NCBI GenBank assembly: GCA_965267335.1
Contig: OZ253953.1
Location: 3,224,001 to 3,288,000 of the forward strand
Reading direction: 5' to 3'
Source of the DNA: G965267335 sp965267335
GTDB lineage: Bacteria > Bacteroidota > Bacteroidia > Cytophagales > JAAEPT01
DNA: 64,000 bases
The notes beneath the pieces were generated by a model. The model did no database searches, had not been told where the DNA came from, and saw nothing but the letters and a program-made list of their open reading frames with translations. The position numbers and the translations under genes are program-made. Of this stretch, positions 1 to 7,607 are shown piece by piece. The first letter of the stretch is position 1; every line of letters starts with the position of its first letter.

Positions 1-750
1 ATCTGGAAGGACTTTCGGAATGTAAAGCTGTCACCGTTTCCCAATAGAATTAAAGATGGTAAATATTCATATGCCGGAGAAGACTATCAATTGGAAGTGA
101 CTATGCCCGCAGAAAGTCATGCTATACATGGTTTTTTACTAGACCGCCCCTTCCATGTGGCGTACCAATCAGAGACTGAATTAGTTCTTCATTATATCTA
201 TAACGGCAAAACTCAAGGTTTTCCCTTCCCTTATCAGATTGAGCTAAGCTATGAACTGGTAGATAACGAGCTAACTTGTGAAACCACAATCATCAATATG
301 GGAAAAGAAGCATTACCGATCGGTGACGGATTCCACCCTTATTTTCAAATCGGTGATAGCATCAATGAATTGTTCTTTCAGCTTCCGAAAGTAGAATTGT
401 TGGAAATTGACGACAGGATGATTCCCTCGGGTGAAAAAGGAAGTTTTGATAACTTTAATAAAAGAGCCAAAATCGGCAATACGGAGCTAGATTCTTGCTT
501 TTTAATCAAACAGGCACCCGGAAAAGCCTCAACCTTTTTGAGCGATGGAGAGTTGACACTTGAACTTTGGCAAGAAACCGGTGATGGTTTATACAACTAC
601 CTGCAAGTGTACACTCCTCCCCACCGAAAGTGCATAGCCCTTGAACCAATGACCTGTCCGCCTGATGCACTAAACAGCAAGGAAGCGCTCATTGAACTAA
701 TTCCGGATGGAGAGGTGACCTTCGCGTTTGGCATCAAATTGAGCCAATAG
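1..750 (+). CDS. aldose 1-epimerase family protein (5' end outside window)
   Basis: Interconverts alpha and beta anomers of aldoses such as xylose or glucose. The frame is open from base 1, so the N-terminus is missing. The first visible residues (KLSPFPNRI, then AIHGF) are the early mutarotase strand and the conserved HG motif. GDGFHPYF supplies the second conserved His, and ALEPMTCPPDAL carries the catalytic Glu. No signal peptide can be judged. It lies upstream of, and in the opposite direction to, the xylose transporter, so a role with xylose is plausible but inferred. A first ATG would lie at 103, inside conserved sequence, which confirms truncation. Confidence 0.85.
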   Translation: MWKDFRNVKLSPFPNRIKDGKYSYAGEDYQLEVTMPAESHAIHGFLLDRPFHVAYQSETELVLHYIYNGKTQGFPFPYQIELSYELVDNELTCETTIINMGKEALPIGDGFHPYFQIGDSINELFFQLPKVELLEIDDRMIPSGEKGSFDNFNKRAKIGNTELDSCFLIKQAPGKASTFLSDGELTLELWQETGDGLYNYLQVYTPPHRKCIALEPMTCPPDALNSKEALIELIPDGEVTFAFGIKLSQ

Positions 751-818
751 TAAACCGTTTCCATAAAATCCTGTCTTGAGTGCTGGCATTTATCTTTGCA
801 ATTGATCATTTTTAAGAC

Positions 819-1646
819 ATGCAGGAAACCAGCGTTGTTGGAATTTTATTACTAGTAGCGAATTTAGTCGTTACCTATAACGGCCTTAGTAACTTTACCA
901 TTCAGGAAAAGTACAACTTTCACATTGACAGAATACTGATCTCCAAAGAATACTATCGTTTGATCACTTCAGGGTTTCTCCATGTGGGCTGGTGGCATTT
1001 TGGTTTCAATATGATTGCTTTACTCTCCTTCGCTCCTGTCCTGGAAATAGTATTCGGTTGGTATGGATTTATTCTATTGTATTTCATCAGTCTGGTAGGT
1101 GGTAACGTATTGGCATTGTTTGTACACCGCAACCACGGTGACTACAGAGCCGTAGGCGCATCAGGAGCTGTTTCCGGGGTTGTCTTTGCCATTATCATAC
1201 TTGACCCGATGAGTACCGGAATTCGGCTTATGTTTTTACCACTACCTATTTATGCCTGGATTTATGGTGCGGCTTATCTTGCTTACACCATTTGGGGTAT
1301 AAAGTCGCAAAGAGACAATATAGGCCATGAAGCTCACTTAGGAGGTGCTTTGATCGGAATGCTGGGAGCCATTGTGGTTTATCCTTTTATTATAGTTTAT
1401 TCACCATGGACTACCATTGCACTGATTGTCCCTGTGGTTGGCTTTTTGGTACTTATCGTTTCAAGACCTGAATTCCTTATTCTTCCCGGGACCAAAGGAC
1501 TTGGCCGGGGCCCCAAACTCAAAAAGCAAAAGCCGACTATGAGTAAGGAAGAGGAGCTGAACAAACTGTTAGACAAGATTCAAAAGAAAGGCCTTAACGG
1601 ACTGACCGCAAAGGAAAAACAACGATTAAGAGAGTTGTCGAAATAG
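819..1646 (+). CDS. rhomboid family intramembrane serine protease
   Basis: A 275-residue, six-helix membrane protein of the rhomboid fold, which cleaves transmembrane substrates inside the bilayer. The catalytic dyad is visible: Ser115 in GASGAVSG and His173 in HEAHLGG. The HFGFN motif (His60, Asn64) of helix 2 is also present. The C-terminal tail (about residues 235-275) is a charged cytoplasmic segment ending in KKGLNGLTAKEKQRLRELS, a short helical domain that is common on Bacteroidota rhomboids. The start is an ATG 68 bases after the epimerase stop. Its end faces the xylose transporter with only 3 bases between the stops. No substrate can be inferred. Confidence 0.9.
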   Translation: MQETSVVGILLLVANLVVTYNGLSNFTIQEKYNFHIDRILISKEYYRLITSGFLHVGWWHFGFNMIALLSFAPVLEIVFGWYGFILLYFISLVGGNVLALFVHRNHGDYRAVGASGAVSGVVFAIIILDPMSTGIRLMFLPLPIYAWIYGAAYLAYTIWGIKSQRDNIGHEAHLGGALIGMLGAIVVYPFIIVYSPWTTIALIVPVVGFLVLIVSRPEFLILPGTKGLGRGPKLKKQKPTMSKEEELNKLLDKIQKKGLNGLTAKEKQRLRELSK

Positions 1647-1649
1647 CTA

Positions 1650-3014
1650 TTACTTCTTCCAGATGGCTTCTAACTGCTCCAGAGTTTTTCCCTTAGTTTC
1701 TGGAACCAGTTTCCAGATAAAGATTATGGCAACCAGACAGAAACTACCATACAACCAGAAGGGAAATGCACCATGATACTTTTGGTATAGTGCTCCTTTC
1801 TCATCTGCCATGATAGGAAAGGTTTGAGAAACCATGTAATTAGCTGCCCACTGAGCAAAAACAGCAATTGACATGGCAATACCTCTGACTTTATTGGGAA
1901 AAATTTCCGACAGATATACCCAGACAATCGGGCCTTGTGAAATCGAGAAGAACGCAATATAACCAACCAATGCGATCAGACTACCAGTTCCTGAATACTG
2001 CATATACGTCATCTGTCCGAAAATAAAGATACAGACTCCCATTCCTATCGTTCCAATCATCAGTAGAGGTTTTCTACCAAATTTTTCTACAGTAAATATG
2101 GCCACAATCGTAAATATCATCATCGCTAGCCCGACAACAATTTGATTGATCATGGCTACATCTCCTTCCAGATTCATACTTTCAAAAATTCTGGGGCCGT
2201 AGTATAATATCGCATTGATTCCGGTAATTTGTTGGAAAAAAGAAAGAGCGACCCCTATTAATAGAATCAAACCGATTTTTGGGAAAGCAAAAAATGAGGC
2301 TTGAGTAGAATTATTATTTAATGTTTCTTCAATTTCAGTCAGTTCTTCCTTAGCTCTGAGCTCACCGTTGACCCTTGTTAGAACCTTAAGTGCTGCTTCC
2401 CTTTTACCTTTCAAAACCAACCATCTTGGACTCGAAGGCACAAGAAGCAGTAAGAAAAAGAATAAAGCAGCTGGAATACACTCTGAACCGAACATATATC
2501 TCCAACCAGTCTCTTGATTCCAAACGATATCATCGGGGTCTTTTATGAAGTAGTTGACAAAAAAAACAACTACAAACCCCATGACAATAGCAAGTTGGTT
2601 TACAGAAACCAACTTACCTCGAATTCTGGCTGGTGCGACCTCTGCTATGTACATAGGTGCTATTGCAGAAGCAAGCCCCACTCCGATACCTCCGACTAAT
2701 CTATATATCACTAATTCTGTTGCTGCATCCGGAATGGCCGAGCCTAACGCTGAAATAAAGAACAAGACAGCAGCAACAAGTAACGATCTTTTTCTTCCCA
2801 ATCCCCGAGCCAATACACCAGAAACGAAAGACCCTAGCATACAACCTAATAGTGCACTAGAAACCACAAAACCTATCTCTGCGGGGGATAATTGATAGTG
2901 TGCTTGTATTAATTTATCTGCACCGGAAATTACACCAGTGTCATAGCCAAACAGGAAGCCACCAAGTGTGGCAACCAACGCTACAGCCGTAATGTATAAA
3001 GTTCTGTTCTTCAT
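1650..3014 (-). CDS. sugar-porter MFS transporter, probable xylose:H+ symporter (XylE-like)
   Basis: A 454-residue, 12-helix inner-membrane transporter of the sugar porter family, likely importing D-xylose with protons. Family motifs seen in order: GYDTGVISGA in helix 1, the loop 2-3 motif GRGLGRKRS, PSSPRWL before the central loop, QQITGINAILYYGPRI in helix 7, and PETKGKTLEQLE at the C-terminus. It is the third gene of a minus-strand xylB-xylA-transporter set and lies 210 bases downstream of xylA. That spacer holds a large inverted-repeat element. Substrate is inferred from the neighbours; sugar porters also carry glucose, arabinose or galactose. Confidence 0.88.
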   Translation of the reverse strand: MKNRTLYITAVALVATLGGFLFGYDTGVISGADKLIQAHYQLSPAEIGFVVSSALLGCMLGSFVSGVLARGLGRKRSLLVAAVLFFISALGSAIPDAATELVIYRLVGGIGVGLASAIAPMYIAEVAPARIRGKLVSVNQLAIVMGFVVVFFVNYFIKDPDDIVWNQETGWRYMFGSECIPAALFFFLLLLVPSSPRWLVLKGKREAALKVLTRVNGELRAKEELTEIEETLNNNSTQASFFAFPKIGLILLIGVALSFFQQITGINAILYYGPRIFESMNLEGDVAMINQIVVGLAMMIFTIVAIFTVEKFGRKPLLMIGTIGMGVCIFIFGQMTYMQYSGTGSLIALVGYIAFFSISQGPIVWVYLSEIFPNKVRGIAMSIAVFAQWAANYMVSQTFPIMADEKGALYQKYHGAFPFWLYGSFCLVAIIFIWKLVPETKGKTLEQLEAIWKK

Positions 3015-3049
3015 TTATTTATTTGATACAGATATAATAACATGGCGGA

Positions 3050-3222
3050 CAACTTGATTAAGCGATTAACCTTGACTTGTCATTTCGAGTATAGGGAGAA
3101 ATCCAATTTAGTCATAGGTTCAAAAGATTTCTCTTTCCACTTTGTTTCATTCCCTGTCCGCCCACTACTCTACCATATCTAGGAAAGGCGGAGAAATAAC
3201 AACTACTAGCTTAATCAAGTTG
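3050..3222. repeat. 173-bp inverted-repeat element between xylA and the transporter
   Basis: A perfect 14-base inverted repeat (3050-3063 and 3209-3222, arm CAACTTGATTAAGC) encloses further nested hairpins. These are GAGAAATC (3096-3103) with GATTTCTC (3126-3133), and TCCGCC (3157-3162) with GGCGGA (3187-3192). The right arm starts 2 bases beyond the xylA stop codon. The inner GAGAAATC/GATTTCTC stem resembles the dispersed small palindromic repeats common in Bacteroidota intergenic DNA. It may be a MITE/REP-like element, or an mRNA processing or attenuation hairpin that sets the xylA:transporter ratio. Confidence 0.6.
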
Positions 3223-3224
3223 GA

Positions 3225-4577
3225 TCAAATATGCTGATTAATAATATTCTCAAGTAACTCCTGCTTTCCGCTACGCTGCTGCGGCTCTCCATTCACAAGA
3301 GTGTAATCATATAAATCCTTCAGAGTTAACTTACCTTCTTCAAATTCTTTTCCCTTACCAGAATCAAATGAACTATATCTGTCATTTCTTATTTTAAGGT
3401 AGTCAGAATTCTCAAGAACACTATCAGCTGCCAGTAATGCTCTGGCAAACACATCCATTCCTCCAATGTGTGCATAAAACAGGTCTTCAAGGTCCGTTGA
3501 ATTTCTTCTTGCCTTCGCATCAAAATTAATACCACCATCTAGGCGCACATTGGCCTCCAACATCACCAATAGTGCCTCGGTAACTTCCAATATGTTGTTC
3601 GGAAATTGATCTGTATCCCAGCCATTCTGATAATCGCCACGATTAGCATCAATACTCCCCAGCAAACCTGCATCTACAGCTACCTGTAGTTCGTGCTGGA
3701 AAGTGTGTTGGGCCAGTGTGGCGTGATTTACCTCAATATTCAATTTAAAATCTTCAAGGAGATCATATTCCCTGAGAAAACCAATCACAGTTGCTGAATC
3801 AAAATCATACTGATGCTTCGAAGGTTCCATAGGTTTTGGTTCGATAAAAAACGTTCCTTTAAAACCATTGCTTCGGGCGTAATCCTTTGCCATGTGGAGA
3901 AACTTAGCCATGTGATCGAGTTCCTTCTTCATTTTTGTGTTGAGCAGACTCATATAGCCTTCTCTACCACCCCAAAACACATAGTTCTCCCCGCCTAAAG
4001 CGATCGTAGCATCCAAAGCATTTTTTATCTGAGCCCCGGCATACGCAACCACATCAAAATCAGGATTTGTGCTGGCCCCATTCATATATCGGGGATTAGA
4101 AAAGGCATTTGCTGTGCCCCATAGCAACTTTACTCCGGAGGCTGATTGCTTTTCTTTGGCATACTCAACAATGGCTTGTAGTCGTTTCTGTGACTCACTG
4201 AAATTATTCGCTTCCTCAACCAGATCAAAATCGTGAAAACAGTAATATGGAACACCCAGCTTAGTGATAAATTCAAATGCCGCATCCATTTTTTCCTTAG
4301 CCTGCCCGATAGGATCATTATTTGTGGCCCATGGAAAATTCTTTGTTCCAGGACCAAAAGGATCACCTCCTGTTCCACATAGCGTATGCCAATAAGCCAC
4401 GGCAAACTTGAAGTGTTCTTTCATAGTCCTGCCCCGAACAACCTTGTTCTCATCATAATATTTGAATGCCAGTGGATTATCGGAACCCTTGCCTTCATAT
4501 TGAATCTTATCAATACCTGGGAAGTACTCTTTGGCTCCTTTCACTATCTGTATACCGTTTAATGCGATTTCACTCAT
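3225..4577 (-). CDS. xylA: xylose isomerase
   Basis: Converts D-xylose to D-xylulose in the cytoplasm with two divalent metals. At 450 residues it is the long (class II) type. Seen: the N-terminal segment with YDENKVVRGRTMKEHFKFAVAYWHT, the FHDFDL catalytic His region, WGGREGYMSLLNT, the metal ligands in FIEPKPMEPSKHQYDFD and EVNHATLAQHTFQHEL, DANRGDYQNGWDTDQFPN, and the closing GGINFDAKARRNS. The ATG overlaps the end of xylB by 8 bases, so the two are translationally coupled in one operon controlled from the operator at 6075-6099. Confidence 0.97.
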   Translation of the reverse strand: MSEIALNGIQIVKGAKEYFPGIDKIQYEGKGSDNPLAFKYYDENKVVRGRTMKEHFKFAVAYWHTLCGTGGDPFGPGTKNFPWATNNDPIGQAKEKMDAAFEFITKLGVPYYCFHDFDLVEEANNFSESQKRLQAIVEYAKEKQSASGVKLLWGTANAFSNPRYMNGASTNPDFDVVAYAGAQIKNALDATIALGGENYVFWGGREGYMSLLNTKMKKELDHMAKFLHMAKDYARSNGFKGTFFIEPKPMEPSKHQYDFDSATVIGFLREYDLLEDFKLNIEVNHATLAQHTFQHELQVAVDAGLLGSIDANRGDYQNGWDTDQFPNNILEVTEALLVMLEANVRLDGGINFDAKARRNSTDLEDLFYAHIGGMDVFARALLAADSVLENSDYLKIRNDRYSSFDSGKGKEFEEGKLTLKDLYDYTLVNGEPQQRSGKQELLENIINQHI

Positions 4578-6066
4578 GATGTTTCGATTTTGCTAAATGA
4601 AGAACAGAAAGCCAGTTATTATATGCTTCCTGATACTGATTAATGTTTCGATGATCCGGTTCATATGACCGAACAATTTTCTCTTCTTGAAATGCTTCCT
4701 CAAGGCTATTGTATAACCCCGCACCATAACCCGCTCCAAGTGCAGCCCCAATGGCTCCGGAAGTATGTTTTAGTTCTATTTTTGATCCTGTAAGTGTTGA
4801 AATTGTTTTGGCAAATACTGCTGACTGAAACATATTATCATCACCGGCTTTGATAACCCCCGGAACAAGGCCGGTCTCTCTCATACAACCAATGCCGTAG
4901 ACAAATGAAAAAGCGATACCTTCTAAACATGCTCTGATCATGTGATCGAACGTATGCACATTGAAATGTAAATTATGCAGCTGTGCACCAAGCACTTTAT
5001 TACCAAGCATACGTTCCGCTCCATTTCCAAACGGCAAGTAAACCAGTCCGTCTGCTCCTATTCCAACTTCCTCAGCCTGACTGCCCAGATCATTGTAACT
5101 GGTATCTGGTGCCAATTGATTCCTTAACCAGCTATATGCACTACCAGTACCATTGATACAAAGTAAGACCCCTATCCGATCATTGTTAGGTGAATGGTTT
5201 ACGTGCGCAAAAGAGTTAACCCTGCATTGCTGATCGTATTTCAACTGATCCGAAATACCATATACCACCCCGGAGGTACCGGCTGTTGCTGCCACTTCTC
5301 CAGGTTGAATTACATTTAATGAAAAAGCATTGTTTGGTTGATCACCCCCTCGGTATGAAACAATTGTATCTGGAGAAAAACCAAGTAGATCACAGACCTC
5401 AGCTTTTACCCTTCCTTGAATGGAAAAAGTAGACTTAATTTCCGGAATTACCGATTCATCAAAATCATAATATTCCAACAGTCGATCACTTAATCCGCTT
5501 TTCTTAAAATCCCAGAAGATACCCTCAGACAAACCAGATGCAGTAGTACATTGCTCACCGGTCAGCATATAGGCAATATAATCACCGGGTAACATGATTT
5601 TATCAATAGACTTATAAATAGCTGGTTCATTTTCCTTGACCCATCTGAGCTTTGAAGCAGTAAAATTCCCCGGAGAATTCAATAAGTTGTTTAAGCAATA
5701 CTCCTCACCTATCTCCTTAAATGCCCGGTCCCCGATTTCGACTGCTCTGCTATCACACCAGATAATAGATGGGCGCACCACTTCTCCTTTCTTATCTAAG
5801 GCCACTAGGCCATGCATCTGATAGGAAATACCAATGGCCTTGACATCGGCAGGTGATTGGTTTGTCTCATCAAAAAGCTTTTGAGTAGCTTGCCGAAGGT
5901 AGTTCCACCAATCTTCAGGTCGTTGCTCGGCCCACCCTTCCTTTTCTGATATCATAGACATCTCTGTTTCAGGATAGCGTGCCAGGCCCAGTTGCTTGCC
6001 TGTGTTTCCATCTACTAGAGCTGCTTTAATTGAAGAACTTCCGATATCGTAGCCTAAGAGTAGCAA
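4570..6066 (-). CDS. xylB: xylulokinase (FGGY family)
   Basis: Phosphorylates D-xylulose to xylulose-5-phosphate, feeding the pentose phosphate pathway. At 498 residues it has the family length. Motifs: N-terminal ATP-binding strand GYDIGSSSIKAALVD, the sugar-binding QMHGLVALDKKG and IIWCDSRA, the catalytic Asp in RGGDQPNNAF, TAGTSGVVYG, and the C-terminal GAIGAALGAGYGAG. It appears to start with TTG at 6066, because no ATG exists between the upstream stop and the conserved N-terminal strand. That start lies only 8 bases from the 25-bp operator, so leader and operator nearly touch. First gene of the xylB-xylA-transporter unit. Confidence 0.95.
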   Translation of the reverse strand: MLLLGYDIGSSSIKAALVDGNTGKQLGLARYPETEMSMISEKEGWAEQRPEDWWNYLRQATQKLFDETNQSPADVKAIGISYQMHGLVALDKKGEVVRPSIIWCDSRAVEIGDRAFKEIGEEYCLNNLLNSPGNFTASKLRWVKENEPAIYKSIDKIMLPGDYIAYMLTGEQCTTASGLSEGIFWDFKKSGLSDRLLEYYDFDESVIPEIKSTFSIQGRVKAEVCDLLGFSPDTIVSYRGGDQPNNAFSLNVIQPGEVAATAGTSGVVYGISDQLKYDQQCRVNSFAHVNHSPNNDRIGVLLCINGTGSAYSWLRNQLAPDTSYNDLGSQAEEVGIGADGLVYLPFGNGAERMLGNKVLGAQLHNLHFNVHTFDHMIRACLEGIAFSFVYGIGCMRETGLVPGVIKAGDDNMFQSAVFAKTISTLTGSKIELKHTSGAIGAALGAGYGAGLYNSLEEAFQEEKIVRSYEPDHRNINQYQEAYNNWLSVLHLAKSKHHE

Positions 6067-6074
6067 TTTTTTAT

Positions 6075-6099
6075 ACTTAGTGTTTATATTACACTAAGT
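6075..6099. promoter_or_regulatory. 25-bp operator, copy 1 (xylB / nudix regulator divergent promoter)
   Basis: A perfect inverted repeat ACTTAGTGT, 7 bases (TTATATT), ACACTAAGT in the 77-base gap between the divergent xylB and Nudix regulator genes. Two near-identical copies occur at 10033-10057 and 13113-13137. Size, symmetry and position fit a dimeric repressor site; the neighbouring Nudix regulator is the obvious candidate ligand-sensing protein (inference). Confidence 0.85.
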
Positions 6100-6136
6100 T
6101 AATTATTATTTTTAAGCCATCAAACAAAAAACCTGT

Positions 6137-6144
6137 TATTTTTG
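6137..6144 (+). promoter_or_regulatory. possible Bacteroidota -7 promoter element for the nudix regulator
   Basis: TATTTTTG fits the Bacteroidota -7 consensus TAnnTTTG. No clear -33 TTTG is seen at the usual spacing. It overlaps the GTG at 6144, which, if the element is real, argues for translation starting downstream, for example at GTG 6171. Confidence 0.3.
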
Positions 6145-6839
6145 TGGTAAACCCAGAACCCCTACTACCTGTGATCGACAACTTGTCCATAGACTGTGTA
6201 ATCTTCGGTTTCGAGGCCGGTGAACTTAAGGCATTGTTCATAAAACGTAACTCTGAACCCTCCAAGGGAATGATGGCCCTGCCTGGAGGATTTGTTGATA
6301 TCAAAGAAGAATTAGACAATGCCTCACATAGAATACTACGGGAACTTACAGGTGTTAGTGACATTTTCATGGAACAGGTACAAACCTTCGGTGAGGTCGA
6401 TCGCTATCCTTTAAGACGCGTGATAACAATTGTATACTATGCATTAATTAAAATTGATGAGTATAAAATACAAGCTGGTTCCGAAGCACAGGAAGCCAAA
6501 TGGATTTCAGTCAAAGAGATACCAGAGCTACCCTTCGACCATAAAAAAATATACGATGCAGCACTTGAGAAATTAAGAGAGCGTGTGCATAGAGAACCTA
6601 TTGGCTTTAACCTCTTACCCGAAAAGTTCACCATCACCGAACTACAGCAGCTCTATGAGGCGGTACTGGACACCGAGCTGGACAAACGTAACTTCAGAAA
6701 AAAACTGGCCAAAATGGACTTATTAATTGACCTCAACGAAAAACAACAGAACGTAGCCCACCGAGCAGCTAAGCTCTATAAATTTGATGAAGCAAACTAC
6801 GAAAGACTGAAGAAGAAGGGATTTGTCTTTGATATGTAA
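6144..6839 (+). CDS. Nudix-winged-helix transcriptional regulator (AraR/NrtR type), probable xylose regulator
   Basis: A 231-residue protein with an N-terminal Nudix fold (about residues 15-140) and a C-terminal winged helix (about 150-225, containing LLPEKFTITELQQLYEAVLDTELDKRNFRKKL). The Nudix box is damaged: after GGFVDIKEELDNASH it reads RILRELTGV instead of RExxEExG, so the metal-binding Glu pair is lost. This is the known pattern of Nudix proteins turned into effector-sensing regulators, such as the arabinose regulator AraR of Bacteroides. It is divergent from xylB with a perfect operator between. It probably represses the locus and releases it on xylose or a derivative (inference). GTG start at 6144; GTG 6171 or TTG 6183 are possible. 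Confidence 0.85.
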   Translation: MVNPEPLLPVIDNLSIDCVIFGFEAGELKALFIKRNSEPSKGMMALPGGFVDIKEELDNASHRILRELTGVSDIFMEQVQTFGEVDRYPLRRVITIVYYALIKIDEYKIQAGSEAQEAKWISVKEIPELPFDHKKIYDAALEKLRERVHREPIGFNLLPEKFTITELQQLYEAVLDTELDKRNFRKKLAKMDLLIDLNEKQQNVAHRAAKLYKFDEANYERLKKKGFVFDM

Positions 6840-6908
6840 ACTTTCCAAACACGCTACCTTACTATTCTTTCAAGAAACATTACTTCTTTTCAAAACGTTA
6901 AAGATTAT

Positions 6909-7553
6909 ATGAAGACAGTCAACTCTATATTCATTCTGGCAATTGGGTTCAGTTTACTATCAAACCTGTGTTTTGGACAAGTCATCAATCCAAAAGAAAA
7001 AGAATACACAGACTTGAAAGAAGCCCTGGAACACCCGGAAGAGGTCACAAGATTGAATTTGAGTGGTTACAATTTTACAACACCGCCTGTCGGGCTGGGG
7101 AAGTTCAAGAACCTTAAATACTTAAATCTTAGCAACGACCATCTCAAATTCGTACCAAGTGGTGTTTTTAGCTTAAAGAGGTTAGAGGTGCTTGACTTGA
7201 GCTCAAATGAGTTTAAGGAACTCCCCGACTCACTCGCCACATTGACGAATTTACGTGAATTATATCTGGATAATGATCCTCAACTCGACCTACAACAAAG
7301 CTTTACCGTTCTAGGAAAACTACCGAACTTGACTTCTCTTCATCTGGAAAATGATAACATCAAAAAACTACCCCACAACATTCAAAATTTAGAGCACTTA
7401 GAAAACCTCTATTTAAGTCACAATAAGCTAAAATCCAAAGCCTTCCACCATGAGGAACTGCCCAGCCTGAAATACATGGAAGTTCAGGATAATCGTTTCA
7501 ACCACCATAAACTACCAGACCTTGAAACCTTTGGAGTAAAGGTAGTTTTCTAA
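6909..7553 (+). CDS. secreted leucine-rich-repeat protein
   Basis: A 214-residue protein with an N-terminal signal peptide (MKTVNSIFILAIGFSLLSNLCFGQ) followed by about six leucine-rich repeats of the form LxxLxxLxLxxNxLxxLP, for example LKYLNLSNDHLKFVP and LEVLDLSSNEFKELP. LRR solenoids bind proteins or glycans; no partner is indicated. There is no type IX secretion tail, lipobox or membrane segment beyond the signal, so a periplasmic location is likely. It lies 69 bases after the Nudix regulator on the same strand and may be co-transcribed with it, but nothing links it functionally to xylose. Confidence 0.8.
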   Translation: MKTVNSIFILAIGFSLLSNLCFGQVINPKEKEYTDLKEALEHPEEVTRLNLSGYNFTTPPVGLGKFKNLKYLNLSNDHLKFVPSGVFSLKRLEVLDLSSNEFKELPDSLATLTNLRELYLDNDPQLDLQQSFTVLGKLPNLTSLHLENDNIKKLPHNIQNLEHLENLYLSHNKLKSKAFHHEELPSLKYMEVQDNRFNHHKLPDLETFGVKVVF

Positions 7554-7607
7554 AAAACCAATTATCATAAACCCGATGTCTTACCCATCTTATTCATGCA
7601 AGTAACA

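Noticed and set aside
2554..2895. 113-codon open frame antisense to the xylose transporter.
   Set aside because: A codon-usage shadow of the transporter gene; the translation has no recognisable features.
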